Of a stretch of DNA of 64,000 nt, positions 37,293 through 48,824 are shown in pieces (position 1 is the stretch's first letter; each line of letters begins with the position of its first letter). Source of the stretch: Ashinkailepas kermadecensis. Taxonomy: Eukaryota > Arthropoda > Thecostraca > Neolepadidae. The notes under the pieces were generated by a model. The model was not told the DNA's origin. It saw only the letters and a list, made by a program, of their open reading frames with translations, and searched no databases. Position numbers and translations under genes: made by a program. Where the stretch lies: NCBI GenBank assembly GCA_034440615.1, contig JAOTOM010004675.1:310001-374000 (forward strand), in the 5' to 3' direction.

Positions 37293-37680
37293 CAGGCAGC
37301 ACCGCCGCCGGACCAGTGGCAACAGCGCAGCCGCCTCACTACCAGACGGCGCCACCATCGGCGCACCACCAGGGGCAGCACCGTGTCCGGACCAGTGGCA
37401 ACAGCGCAGCCGCCTCACTACCAGACGGCGCCACCATCGCCGCACCACCAGGGGCAGCACCGTGTCCGGACCAGTGGGGATGACGCAGCCGCCGCACTAC
37501 CAGAGGGCGCCACCATCGCTGGACCACCAGGGGCAGCACAGCCACGTGGTCACGAGTGGCAGCACATTCACGCGGTCACCCAGGGCAGCACTGTCCTGTG
37601 ATCACCCGAGGCAGCACTGTCACGTGGTCACCTGCGGCAACACTGTCACGTGGTCCCCAGACAGCACTGTCGCTGGACGA
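37293..37680. repeat. 79-bp minisatellite followed by ~25-bp array
   Basis: GGGGCAGCACCGTGTCCGGA recurs with a strict 79-bp period (37372, 37451, 37530; a variant near 37293). It is followed by shorter units containing CACGTGGTCACC and GGCAGCACTGTC up to about 37680. Because 79 is not divisible by three, several frames of 100-200 codons arise; I do not take them as genes. Confidence 0.9.
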
Positions 37681-39323
37681 CCAGGGCCAGTACGACCGAC
37701 CGGACACAACTGGGACTAGACGTATTGAGAGTATCTTCCGCCGTCTTGTTCGTGGACACCTCGTGCAGTCTGCACCCCACCTCACACACATGGTGATCCA
37801 CGCCAGTGAGAGCAGCGTTAGCCAGCAGATGTGCCGTGCTGCTGAGATGTGTCCATTTCTGTCTGTGGCATGTCCGGTGTCAAATTTTTGACAATTTGGT
37901 GGAAAATGACGCATAATCCCTAAAGTATGTACATCCCTGTTTTGACAAATTGTATTTTAGTATGCATTGCTTACCGGATCAAGAACAAAAAACGTTTTTT
38001 TAACCTATTACATACGAAGGCAAATGCAGGCTATCTCTGCCTTTAATTTCATACAGAACGCCATCGGTTTATATCTATATTCAGGAGTAGACAGTCACGG
38101 TTGAATCTTTAGGTGCAAATATTGAACACATATATACATCCGACACCTACATCAAAACGGATTTTAACACATGTGTCAGATCCGTCTACATCCAGCTGTT
38201 TCTCCGGGGCGTTATTCATTGGGGCAGTGTCAACGATGTTTAGCATCAAGGCGAGAGGCGAAGCTGTCTACAATAAATATATACGAGAAGCCGACCCACG
38301 CGATGGGTGCAAGCACAGTGTATATCTTATACCTAAGTACATTGATACAAACCGTGTGATGTTTACATTATCTCAAGCTTATTACATTACAAACACTCCG
38401 CCAGCTAACTAATAATAGCAATTATTTGCGGAATACTCATTTTCACATTTCTGCACCTCCCGCCGGATGCATGGGAAGGATGACGAAAGTACAATATTAT
38501 CGCAATATTATGTTAATACATGTAACGTGCTAGCATATACCAATTGCAACAAACTCGTTTTTTTTATTTCAGCACAGTAAGTTTCATAACACAGTCGCAT
38601 CTCCCTCCGATAGCCTCTCACCGCAGACCAGCCGACATTATCAGTTGTAAAAAATTATTTGCTCTTAAGCCTAAAAAATACAATTTTGTTGGTTCGTGGT
38701 TCATTGACCTTACAATGCACATATAATGATGTGCACGTTAAACATGCCATCAGTACCACAATCATATGAAGCAGGCGTTCCCTGACACCAACCAAGCAGT
38801 GACACGGAACACAGAATACATAATTTCACGAGCATCCATCGTCTGGTAGACAATAAGCGGCTTCCTGGGAACTGAGTGCAAAGCTTATGCATACATTCCA
38901 ATCGCTTCGAAGGCCGACGTTATTCTACACCACGTCCAAAAACCTATACTGGAATACACGTAAGTGCCTTATATTATTGATCAACGTTGTTTTATGACAC
39001 GCAACATACACCAGTGAGGCGATAATGGCGCACATCGAAAGATAGACATGGATTATGCGCCAACTGAAGCTCACCTACACATGGCGAACCGGCAACAAGA
39101 GCATGGCTGTCCACCCACGGTAGTTGGAGGGTACGCGATAGCACACTAAAACACATCACGACTAATGCCAGTCCAGATCTTGGCACAGGAGGCAGCAGGA
39201 TGTTTCGTGAGCGATTAGCAGACCAGCAATAATCCGCGTCGGCGTGGCGATGTACGCCTCAAGACCGGGTGTCGGTCCCCGGTCGATAGCCACTGGGCAC
39301 GAGCGGTGACCATGAGGCGGGGG
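37681..39323. other. Unassigned; 3' flank of the RING-cyclophilin gene
   Basis: No second gene seen. The end nearest 39323 should hold the 3' UTR of the minus-strand gene, but I found no clear polyadenylation signal close to the stop codon. Confidence 0.4.
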
Positions 39324-39538
39324 CTACTGGACCCAACGTCTACAGCTTATAATTCGCACGTTGTGCCACATGTCTGGCCGGTCCATAGTGGAGACGGTGC
39401 GAAGGAAGTCCAGACCCTGGCGCACATAGCCGAACACCAGTGTAAATCTGTAGTCCAGGTACTCGCGCGTCTCAGACAACCAGATCATGAACTGGGAGCC
39501 GATCATGCCTCGCTTCTCGCCGTCGCACATCACCGTCC
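39324..39538 (-). CDS. RING-cyclophilin gene, coding exon 4 and stop
   Basis: Acceptor GGTGGCAG|GGACGG. KRGMIGSQFMIWLSETREYL aligns with the GSQFFI-x-TxKTxWLDGKH block: F113 is kept, W121 becomes Y, and the H126 position is not His. FTLVFGYVRQGLDFLRTV matches the following HVVFGKVxEGMDVVKxI strand and helix. The frame stops at TAG (39324-39326). Confidence 0.82.
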
Positions 39539-42500
39539 CTGCCACCGGGTAACAGGGGTCACAGGTTACAACAGCCATCGTGCATCACCGTCCCGGTAAC
39601 ACCGGGTAACAGGGGTCACAGGTCACAACGGCCATTGTGCGTCACCGTCCCTGCCACCGGGTAACATGGTCAGAGGTCATAACGGCCATCGTGCGTCACC
39701 GTCACTGGTTGGTTGGTTATTGGCTTTACGACACGTCGACCGTTGAGTCATATAGCGTCGCCAATCTCTCACGCCAATTGGTCGCGGGCGAAGAGTAGCG
39801 ACAGGTGAGATTCGAACCCACAATCTTTCGATTGTGAGACGAGCATCTAACCCCTAGACCACTCGTCCCCGTCACCGTCACCGCCACCAGGTAAGAGGGT
39901 GACAGGTCACAACGACCATCGCACGTCACAGTCTGCCACCAGGTAACCAGGGTCACAGTTCACAATGGTCACCAACCAAGGAAGGAACAAGGTGAGTCAG
40001 ACCTGGACAAAGGCCGGGCCGAGCTGGAGTTGACTCAGTTCAGAACTACACAAACACAAAGATGCCACTGCGCATACACTACACTGATCAGTTACATAGG
40101 ACATTGCGAGCAAAGGGGGGTACACTATGACTACACTAGACAGATGACATCAACTTGAAGCATGTTCACTTTCAAAGATCCCAGTTGTCACTCACCACAC
40201 AGCTGGGGAGCATTCACAGCATCAACGGTTCATCTACTACCGAATTTCATAACGCCCAAAGCTCACAACGTCCAAAAAGCGAAATAAATTACAAAATGTC
40301 TTGGGTAGGGTGCGTTCACAATGTTCAAAGTTCATAGCATCCAACAATCACAAACTGGTTCATAACGTTCAAAGCTCAATTACATCCGAGGATCATAAAG
40401 TCCAAATATAGTTCAATAGTCCACCGGAGGAGCTCGTAGAAGCCCTGGAGGCGAAATCCTGTAGCTAGGTAAGGTTAGTTTAGGCACATTTCACTCTCAG
40501 GGGGTTCACTGGTTCCTCTAGCAGACAATTAGGTGACTATTTTTGGACTTTATGATCCGTGGACGTAAATGAACTTTGGACGTTATGAACGCGCGCTCTC
40601 TCTCTCTCTATCTCTGGAGCTAGTTTTGGAGGTTATGATCACTGGATGCTATGAACTTTGAACATTGTGAACGCACCCTACCCAAGACATCTTGGACTTT
40701 ATTTTGCTTATTGGACGTTTAGCTTCTGACGTTATGAACTTTGGTAGTAAATTAACCTTGGATGTTATGATATGGCCCCCACCAGCTGAGGCCAGCAGCA
40801 AACCCCCCTCCCTCCCACAACTTACCGGCACCCTTCATTCTGATGGCACCGCACTCGTCCTTCAGCGGGCACTGATCGGCCATGACATACTTCTCGGGCG
40901 GGATCGCCAGCGGGGAGAAGCCAGCCTCACGGTCGATCCGCCCGCCCAGCACATAGTCGTCGGGCACTGCAAAGTGGAAGTCTGTGGCACGGCGAACACG
41001 TCAGCACGCAAGCGCTGGCCGACGTGTCAGCACATTTTATCAGTGAACAAGTCAGCTAACACTCTATTGGTAGATACCAATTCGGGAGCATACCGTCAGC
41101 AAAGAACACCGGTCGCCACAGGGCCGATCAGATGACAGACGCGAGGACGTACCGTGGAGATACACTGGCGGATATTTTTTGGAGGGGGGGGAGGGGAGGA
41201 AGCCCCCAAGCTGATTTTTCTGGAACGTTTCCACTAAAATGTCCTGTTCTCGAAATCTAAGAATATTTTATCAGAAGAATATGGTATTAAACGGACCCAC
41301 TGTTAGCTGTTAAAATCTGAAGTGTCCCGAAATCGGATAAAAATGAAATTGCCCCACCCCCAAAAACCGATTGACAACCAATCTTCTGGATCCGCCACTG
41401 TGGAGGCACACGACGGAGGTTAACACATCACAGAACACAACTAAGCAATCTACCCGAATACAATATCGGCCGACTGGCATTAGAAGACGCGTCACCGAAC
41501 ATGTACTGCAGAACACGCGATAAAAAGGTGCGGCATACACCCGAGTCGGAGTACAGTCATCGCCAGAAGGCGCGCTGGTATGGCACGACTCACGGGTGTT
41601 GTTGAAGTGGCCGCACTCGGAGAGCTTGACGAAGTTCTGGCACATGATGGGTGCCATGTCGGGTCGCAGCTCGATGATAATGTTGGAACGGTTGGTACCG
41701 TTAGTCACCACCATGTTGTAGAGTGGGTACAAGCCGCGCAGTGGCCGCGCCACGGGCGCCACAAGAGCAGCGCGCGCCACCGCGGTCGTCTCACCGGGCT
41801 TCTTTACCACACCGGAGAAGGTGAGCTGGGAGGCTGACTCGGTGGTCGCAGTGCCATTGCGCACTGTCGCAGTCTTGTTAGTGGACGATGGCTTGGCGGA
41901 CGCCGTCTTAGCGGGGGTCGTGGCGCTGATTGAGGAATCATGTTTATCAGAGGAATGGGCATTGGCTTGAGAGGTCGACGAAGTACTAGCCTTTGTGGTG
42001 TCTGGCTTGCTGGATAACGTGCGAATTTTATCGAGTTTATTCTGGGAATTAGATGTACCTTTAAATAAACTGCCATTGGTCACCGTGGAGGGTTTACAAA
42101 CCGCGCCCGTGGCCAGACCAGTGAATTTAACACCGCTGTCACCCTTAGCGGCGTCGCAGCTGGACTTGACGGCGGAACTCTCATAAGACGTATTGCCCGA
42201 TCCCGTACCATTATCAGATGATAAAATCATTCCAGGATCCAGACAATAGAACAAGGTGCTGGCAGCCAAGACAGCCTTGGCCACGTTAGCATCCTGTAGC
42301 CACTCGCCAATGGGGAATGCCACCAGCTCGACGCCACCTAAAAGAGACAGCTGGGCGCGAGAATCGAGCAGACTCTGGCACTGTTTAGCCACGGCCGCCG
42401 TCTCCTTAACGCTGGGTGCCGTGTGCATCAGGTGCGTGTTTATCATGTCGTAGGTGTCGGCCAGCTCATGGTCGGGCACCGCGTCGACGGCTTCGCGCCT

Positions 42501-45500
42501 GCGCTCCACCTCGCAGAGGATGTCATCGTCCAGCTGTAGATCCATGTCGAACTCGTCGACGGCGCGGCGGGCCGCGTCTGCTGCCGCGGTGAGCACGTTG
42601 TGAGCCGAGCGGTACAGACGCAGCACCACCGTTCGGTTGTGTTTGATCTGCTCTATCTGCTCCGTCACTTGCACCGCCAGCTCCCGCAGCAAGTCGCGAG
42701 CCTCGGGCATGGCCAGCAGCTGGTGGCCTCGGCAGTCACGGCCAGCCAAGCCGCCGCACGTTCTGCAGAACGACTGCACGCTGCAACGCACAGACACACA
42801 CACACCACGTGTCAGCGGAGCTATGGAGAACCGACGTTGGTCGCCACACGTTCTGCAGAACGACTGCACGCTGCAACGCACAGACACACACACACCACGT
42901 GTCAGCGGAGCTATGGAGAACCGACGTTGGTCGCCACACGTTATGCAGGACGACTACACCCTGCAACGTATACACACACACACACACCCGCACCACACAC
43001 AAATTATATGGAACACACGTTCTACGGAACGACTGCACACTGAAACACACATACACACACCACTTAGCAGTGGACCAATGGGGAAACGACGCCAGTCGCC
43101 ACAGGAACCCAACCAGGATTTGCACAGAGAAGGACGGGACCGATTAAAGCCACGCATCTGACTATGTGTCGGTCGGTGACTGGAAACCTGAAACAAAATC
43201 CCTCTAGCGTTGTCTTACAGTGATACTTTTTTTTTCTCGCGAAATAGGGTGGAATATACCACTTACTGAACGTTGAATCGACATCCTTCCCAAAAGTAAC
43301 ATCGACATCGTGCTTCTTGATGCGTGTTTGTGAAGTATTCATTCCTCGTTTCTAACTGCATCCCATTTGCAACTATCGTGCTTATGCTCACCATAACTGA
43401 TCCGGGATAGTGATCACGAACATCCCGTAGCGTGATTCCAGGTGAAGGGATTGCCCATGATGTGCTATGTATGTTATATAACACCAGTTTATAGCATGGG
43501 TGTTTGTATCGTTATCGTTGATATTGGTGTCCCTAAAGTAGGTGCTTCTCGAAACACGCAAAGCGGGAGCAGTGACATGCAAGACATTTTCTCAAAACTG
43601 GGTGTGCAGGATTTAACAAATTTTAAATAGCATTATTTCCACGGCGATTTCGACATCGTGCTGCACTTGTTTCGACATCCCAAACCTAACGAGAAATCAT
43701 TGTTTTAACACTGTTGTCGTATGAGATACAAATCTACGGGACAAAATAACAACAGGTTCAGCAACTTCCAAAAAGGGCCTCGAAAGCGGCCAGTGGTGTG
43801 CTACCTTGAATGCCTGTCATTTTCTTCCTCTCCAAAGCGAAAGAGCAATGCATAGGAGGCATGAGGATATATTATATTTTCACCTTGGAACCTAAGGTCC
43901 TTCAGTAAAAGAAATGTCACTCGTGCTTATCACTCATCTCACAAACATGACCTTGCATAATTGTGTATCTCTATTATATTATTACGCTATGCTATCTTAC
44001 CACTACTTTATTGTGCTTGATCAAGTTATGACATAGATTTTCCACTGAAACTTCCGAAATCACACCGAAGTCAGACACTACGGGGGTGTCGCTGACGTTC
44101 AAGGCCACGGTCAGCTCTGCAAGCATTCACCCTCGCCTGCCCAGAACTTCTGCACAACGGAAGTTGGATGGTTTCCACCCCTTGCCATTTCGCCCAGCAT
44201 CGAACAAGACAATACAGATATGCTCCTTGGCACTGACTGCACCTGGCGACAACCTACACAGCCACCGATTCGCCCCCAAGTCACATCCAAGGCCAGGATC
44301 TCGACAACGTGGGCTTTTTACAGATTTGATACAGTTCAACGGTAATACTACGGCAGATAGTCTAAATGGCCACTAAATGATATGTAGCATTACTCCCACT
44401 AGAAGAATACTCCTTATGTTTATTAATTTACTAAGGCTGAAGGTCAGGTCAGATGAAGTGCACTCGGGCAACCAAAGGAAACCCATAGGTACACTGTGCA
44501 CAGCGCTTTTACTGAATGTCTTCGTAATTTGATTAGTCACTGTCAGCGTTAAATCTATGCCTCGGAATCCGACATGTTGAGAGAAAATTTGGGGACATTC
44601 CAACTGAGAAAACATATTTTCCTCCTTTCTGACATAACAATACTTTTTCTACTTTCCAGTCAGAGATGAGAAATTGTACCAGGTAGACATAAGTTTACAG
44701 TCATATCCAAACAATTCAATCTTTTAGAGACAGGAGATTAAGTAATTTTTGGAGAGGATAATGCTCTGGAGAGGATAATGCTCTGGAGAGGATAATGCTC
44801 TGGTTGACAATCACCCAGGACAAGGCCATATTTTCAACCCCTGTTACAATACCTGACATACCACATGTGTTCATAAATGTCACATGAATATGTAATTCAC
44901 CAACAAAGGCAATTTCAGCCCCTTAATTCAGTGTTCTAGGTTGCCATGCTCTGGGAGTCATAGAGAAATAATTCAATCATTCCAAAATATTTCAATGGTT
45001 ATAGTCACGATATTTCCTTTGCAGACATATCTACCTACTTAGACATATACAGCTTCGCATATAAACATATCTACCTACTTAGACATATACACCTTCGCAT
45101 ATAAACACATCCCCAATTGCCACCCCTCCAGCCACTAAGAACTCAGCAACTGACTCAGCCCACTTGCAGTCCAAGCTCATACACAACATGTCCAAACAGA
45201 TCAGGGCTTCTCGATGTGCAACACTCATGAGAAGAAAAATTCAACTCACTTGCAGACATTCAGAAGTAAATTTGTTATCAAGCGGTTCGTATCTTCTTAG
45301 CAGAAAGTTGTCTTTGTTTATTTATCCATATTTTAAATCACCAGAGAAAAGGTGATAAAACAATTGGCATTGTCAAGAAAAAAACAATGTTGGGCAGCAA
45401 AAAACCTTACATGGCCCAATAGTATAGCTACATGCTATATAGGTATTACCTATCAAATATATTAACTGCATAAATACAAGCTTAAATGCTTAACAGTAAA

Positions 45501-46259
45501 CTATTTGCTTTACTTTCTGGATGTGTTAGGTGAGGAATAAGGGATTTTCTGAAAATGCACACACTAACTTTATAATTAGTGAGTGTAGTATGTATCAATC
45601 TAAGGCACAGAGCACAATATTTTCAGATTTCTTTCCCAAATTGGAGTGTAAAACTTGGTGCAAAAGTGCATTTCTTGTATAAAAAGCAGACCAAGAAGTC
45701 AATAATAGGCAGATACTTCATTACGAAAAAAGTATACAACAAAAAGAAGAAGATGCAAAATGGTCCTGGCATCAAAACTACATCATCATTGTGGTTATGG
45801 TGAAATATCTGACACAGAAGACCTTGTCTTCTTTCTTTTTAGACTCTGGGCACAAACTACCTTTCGCAGGCAAAGGCTTGAAAGGCTTGAGCTAAGCTAT
45901 AGCTACAGTATGAGTTCACACCGACCCCTTACCCTTTTCTGGGCCTGGTACGTAACACCCCGTGTCAGCACCATAGGGGTGGCCACCTCAGCACTTAATA
46001 TTTACCCGTGTTTGGCGGCGGCAGCGGCGTTGATCTGCGGCATCAGATAGATGTTGTCGGAGAGCGCCTGGGCGCCGTTCGGCACGGCAGTGAGGTCGGA
46101 ACAGCTGGGGCAACACACCATGCCTTCCACCGTCAGCTGGGTAAGACATTGCAGGCAGAACGTGTGCTGCAGCTCGCCGCCACACTTGAGGAACTTTGGC
46201 AGCCTCGAGTGGCCGTTATATGCTTGCTCACACAACCCACAGAGCAGATGGTCAGCCAT
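39324..46259 (-). CDS. RING finger plus cyclophilin-like protein, four coding exons
   Basis: Joining exons 46259-46006, 42762-41594, 40981-40826 and 39538-39324 gives one open frame of 1794 bases (597 aa and stop). All introns have GT/AG borders and compatible phases (2, 1, 1). The protein has an N-terminal RING finger (residues 7-53), a probably helical region (about 95-240), a Ser/Thr/Lys-rich linker (about 240-420) and a C-terminal cyclophilin-like domain (about 440-597). RING domains recruit E2 ubiquitin-conjugating enzymes; cyclophilins bind or isomerise prolyl bonds. Together they suggest a ubiquitin ligase with a peptide-binding tail. The expected catalytic residues of the cyclophilin are replaced (see exons 3 and 4). 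ATG context is ACCAATGG, directly after TTGCAG, so a 5' UTR intron probably precedes it. It is the only convincing host gene here. The alternative acceptor at 42780 would add six residues. Confidence 0.82.
39539..39965. repeat. Minisatellite at the exon 4 acceptor (intron 3)
   Basis: About five 50-57-bp units containing CATCACCGTCCCTGCCACC, GGGTAACAGGGGTCACAG and CAACGGCCATCGTG. The unit nearest the exon contains the exon 4 acceptor itself. A SINE (39711-39870) sits inside the array. Confidence 0.85.
39711..39870 (-). mobile_element. tRNA-derived SINE, copy 3 (in intron 3)
   Basis: Same structure as the copy at 11057-11212. Flanked by GTCACCGTCA on both sides (before 39707 and after 39870), which may be a target duplication or just the array it landed in. 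Confidence 0.88.
40230..40750. mobile_element. Foldback repeat in intron 3
   Basis: Arms 40230-40408 and 40535-40750 are inverted copies: both contain GTCTTGGGTAGGGTGCGTTC and CAATGTTCAAAGTTCATAGC. Inside each arm a short unit, CATAACGTCCAAAGTTCA, recurs several times. No coding capacity beyond chance frames. Confidence 0.8.
40826..40981 (-). CDS. RING-cyclophilin gene, coding exon 3
   Basis: Acceptor GCCACAG|AC, donor GCCG|GTAAGT. The exon starts THFHFAVPDDYVLGGRI, aligned with TFHRIIPGFMCQGGDF of cyclophilin A; the catalytic R55 aligns with F, F60/M61 with D/Y, and Q63 with L. It ends KDECGAIRMKGAG, the place of the GxLSMANAG block. Confidence 0.82.
41163..41400. mobile_element. 238-bp hAT-like MITE in intron 2
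   Basis: Left end CACTGGCGGATATTTTTTGG; right end inverted CAGTGGCGGATCCAGAAG. Flanks TGGAGATA (41155-41162) and TGGAGGCA (41401-41408) agree at six of eight bases, an eroded 8-bp target duplication. Confidence 0.75.
41594..42762 (-). CDS. RING-cyclophilin gene, coding exon 2
   Basis: The acceptor is TTCTGCAG|A (or TTGCAG|C at 42780, same phase). It begins with a Cys/His-containing stretch, TCGGLAGRDCRGHQLLAMPE, possibly a remnant of a second zinc site, then a helical region rich in Glu, Arg and Leu, then a long low-complexity linker of Ser, Thr, Lys and Ala. The last 40 codons start the cyclophilin-like domain: RSNIIIELRPDMAPIMCQNF corresponds to the GRIVIELRPDVxPxTAENF strand-helix of cyclophilins. 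The donor is ACCC|GTGAGT at 41593. Confidence 0.85.
42753..43098. repeat. 90-bp tandem repeat spanning the exon 2 acceptor
   Basis: CACGTTCTGCAGAACGACTG recurs at 42757, 42847 and, with changes, 42937 and 43016. Each unit has a CA-rich tract (the polypyrimidine tract on the minus strand) and GAGCTATGGAGAACCGACG. The first unit overlaps the beginning of coding exon 2. Confidence 0.93.
43099..46005 (-). other. Rest of intron 1
   Basis: No gene or known transposon seen. 44751-44804 has three exact copies of an 18-bp unit, GGAGAGGATAATGCTCTG, and 45006-45108 a duplicated segment with ATATCTACCTACTTAGACAT. Confidence 0.55.
46006..46259 (-). CDS. RING-cyclophilin gene, coding exon 1 (RING finger)
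   Basis: This exon encodes the first 84 residues plus two bases. Candidate zinc ligands are C7, C10, C26, H32, C35, C38, C50 and C53: C-x2-C, then C-x5-H-x2-C-x2-C, then C-x2-C. The C-to-H spacing of five is longer than the usual one to three. The donor is CACGG|GTAAAT at 46005. Just upstream of the ATG lies TTGCAG|ACCAATGG, an acceptor for a noncoding 5' exon. Confidence 0.85.
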
Positions 46260-46422
46260 TGGTCTGCAATAGGGAGCACGTGGTCAGCCAGCTACAAACA
46301 CCATCCCATTCAATGAAAATATGGCGAGCAGCCATTTTGCACTTGCTCACACAGCCCCACAGAACAGATGACCCACCATTAGCCTGCAGCAGGGAGCATG
46401 TGGTCGGATGGCCACAAACAAC
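46206..46422. repeat. 119-bp tandem duplication of the exon 1 start
   Basis: 46206-46303 and 46325-46422 align: both contain CTTGCTCACACA, CAGAGCAGATG-like and AGGGAGCAYGTGGTC. The outer copy has its own ATG and acceptor-like CTGCAG on the minus strand but a one-base insertion that would break the RING frame. Confidence 0.8.
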
Positions 46423-47377
46423 TTCCTCACTGATTTGGTGAGCAGCAATGGAAAAGACAGTCTGGTCCTGATTGTTTTCAATCAAGAATATATAATTCCA
46501 AAAGCAACCAAAAAAATATTTGGTGCTGCAGTGGTGTATGATACTGTTTATCAATGGCTGTAAGTTCATTGAATTTAATGAACACTGCATCACACTAAAT
46601 TTATAAATGGGAGTTTCTGGTGTTACAGGCTGGAAAAATACTATCTCTGAAGTGGATAGTTTCAAAGTTTTCCTCTACACATCCTGGATACCAAAAGATA
46701 TCTCAAAATCTGAAGGTAAGAGTCAAGCAGTGTTAAAATAATGTTTTTGTTACGTATGAGATGTTCAAACTAGTACAAGGGCTTACGGGCGCATCGACTG
46801 CGTTGGTCATACAGCAAACTAGTACAATAGGAGATTAAAATTTGTCATTGAAGCATGCTTAAAATGTAGTTTGAGTAATTTTCCTTTTATTGCATTCTCA
46901 TAAATGGATGTCTATGCTCTATTTTGAATACAACTAATATAGGGACACCTATTTTAATGATAAAAACAATACCATACCATCAACAAATGGCATAAACACA
47001 CATCAAGAAGCACAATGTCAATACTTCCTTTGGAAATGACATCTATTCAGTGTTCAGGAAGTGGTATATCTTACAATATTTCATGAATAATTTACTCTCT
47101 AGAGCCAAGCAATATCTCAATTCCTGAGAACACCACAAACTGGCCATGATGAACACCTGTTGATCTATGGTAATAAAGAAAGAACCCAAAATAGCACAGC
47201 ACAACTTGCTTAGCCCTTCTGATCAGACAAAAAAAACATCTTGCCTAACATAACTTAACATTACCTTACTGACAATGATAATTTGATACACACCAGTTAT
47301 CTCAGTTTCGTAGAATAAGCTTCATATCGCATAGCAATACTAAGATTCTTGGCATTGGATCCCATGTGCTGTTGTCG
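46423..47377. other. Upstream region; includes a LINE-tail-like scrap
   Basis: The promoter and 5' UTR of the RING-cyclophilin gene should lie here, but I see no clear core promoter. 46779-46820 resembles the LINE/SINE tail (minus strand TATGACCAACGCAGTCGATG). Confidence 0.45.
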
Positions 47378-47575
47378 TTATTGGGGTTTAGAGGTGCATC
47401 AACTGCATAGGTTATACAGTGCCCACAACATCGTCAGTCAAGCCAGGTGTGAACATATCGGCGTCGAGTAAATGAGAGGACTGGAGGTCGCAACATGCTA
47501 ACGCATTTCATGGTGACATTTCATTTCATGGTGATATTTTGCGATGTCGTGCTACCTTTGTTGGGGTGAGTACAC

Positions 47576-48679
47576 CACGTCAAATCCTGCCGCATAAAGG
47601 AATGGGAAGAGTTCAGCGACATAGTGTGAGCCGTCGCCCAGTAGTTCCACCAGGGTGGGCGATGGGGTTCCGAAGAAGCGGCGACGTTCCGTTTCAAGGT
47701 GACATGTGCTAAGAATATGGGCCAGAGACAGGCTGTCGCCGCAACGTAGACAGGCTGGTTATTCTTCCGAGCATAGAAGGTAGCGGTGTGAAAAATATGT
47801 TTGTCCCAGACGCAGGCGGCACAGAATCACCTCCTCACATCTCGATCGCCGCGAGCAAGACTGCCACACACCCAGGCGAGGCTTTAATACTTTCAGTTTG
47901 TTGGCCAGGACAGCATCCCAGGAAGACTGCCACTTGTTGTGCAAGTAAGCAGATATACTGGGTTAAAAGTCCCTTGCAGGGAGTGGCAACCGACACGCGT
48001 ATCGTGCATTCGCCGAGCGTTTGGCTGCTCCATCCGCGAGCTAGTTTCCAACAATTCCCACGTGACACGGGATCCAGCACAGTACCAAACGTTTCCCCTC
48101 CTGAGCTAAGGAAGAAATGAGCAACAAGATGTCTTGTATGAGGGGGTTAGGGGGTAAAATCGCTTCAGGGCCAAAAGGCTGCTGAGAGAATCAGACAAGA
48201 TCAGGTGTAAATCCTCGTCCCCTACCTGGATAAAAGAGAGAGCCTTGGCAATAGCCACCAGTTCTGCTGTAAAAACTGATGCATGCGATGGCAGCTAAAA
48301 ACCCCGTGTAGTGTTATCACATACAAACGCGCTACCGACGCCTGTATCAGTTTTAGATCCATCGGTATACGTGGCTGTATATCCCTTGTACGACTGGATG
48401 GAATCTAGGGCTCGTGCTTGCAATTCTGAGCATGTGGTACTTTGCTTGTGGGTCCCAGCAACAGACATCAACTTTTTGGGAATCAACTCCCATGGAGGAG
48501 TTCTGATGGGTACAGTTCGGAGAACACCACGTAACGTAATCCCACTATCTTGCAGTAGATTACGGACTTTTACACAGAACGGTTCCAAGTGCAGAGGCCG
48601 CCTGTGGTGGAACACCCGCAAGGTGTGGGGTGAGAAGACCGCCTGGTATGTGGTCAGCCGGAAACTGTGCCAGCTTGGT
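47576..48679 (-). pseudogene. LINE RNase H domain and C-terminal zinc knuckle
   Basis: ATYTDGSKTDTGVGSAFV begins RNase H at about 48370. Further pieces follow, including AELVAIAKALSFIQ and LILSDSLSSL, with the E and D active-site positions kept. The domain runs through a stop-broken frame to CLRCGDSLSLAHILSTCHL (C-x2-C-x7-H-x4-C) at 47758-47700. An in-frame TAA lies just before the last block. Confidence 0.85.
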
Positions 48680-48824
48680 TGTTGGTTTTTACGACACGTC
48701 GACCGTTGAGTCATATAGCGTCGCCAATCTCTCACGCCGATTGGTCGCGGGCGAAGAGTAGCGACAGGTGAGACTCGGACCCACAATCTTTCGATTGTGA
48801 GACGAGCATCTTACCCCTAGACTA
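48680..48824 (-). mobile_element. tRNA-derived SINE, copy 4 (inside the LINE)
   Basis: Same SINE, with its tRNA-like head cut at about 48824 (starts TAGTCTAGGGG) and its tail TAAAAACCAAC at 48680. It lies between the RT C-terminus and the RNase H domain of the LINE and faces the same way. Confidence 0.85.

Noticed and set aside
37117..37719. 200-codon plus-strand frame
   Set aside because: It is driven by the 79-bp minisatellite; there are no domains or splice signals.
40752..43125. Exon-antisense frames at 42600-43161 and 41580-41837
   Set aside because: They are shadows of the minus-strand RING-cyclophilin exon 2 and the 90-bp repeats.
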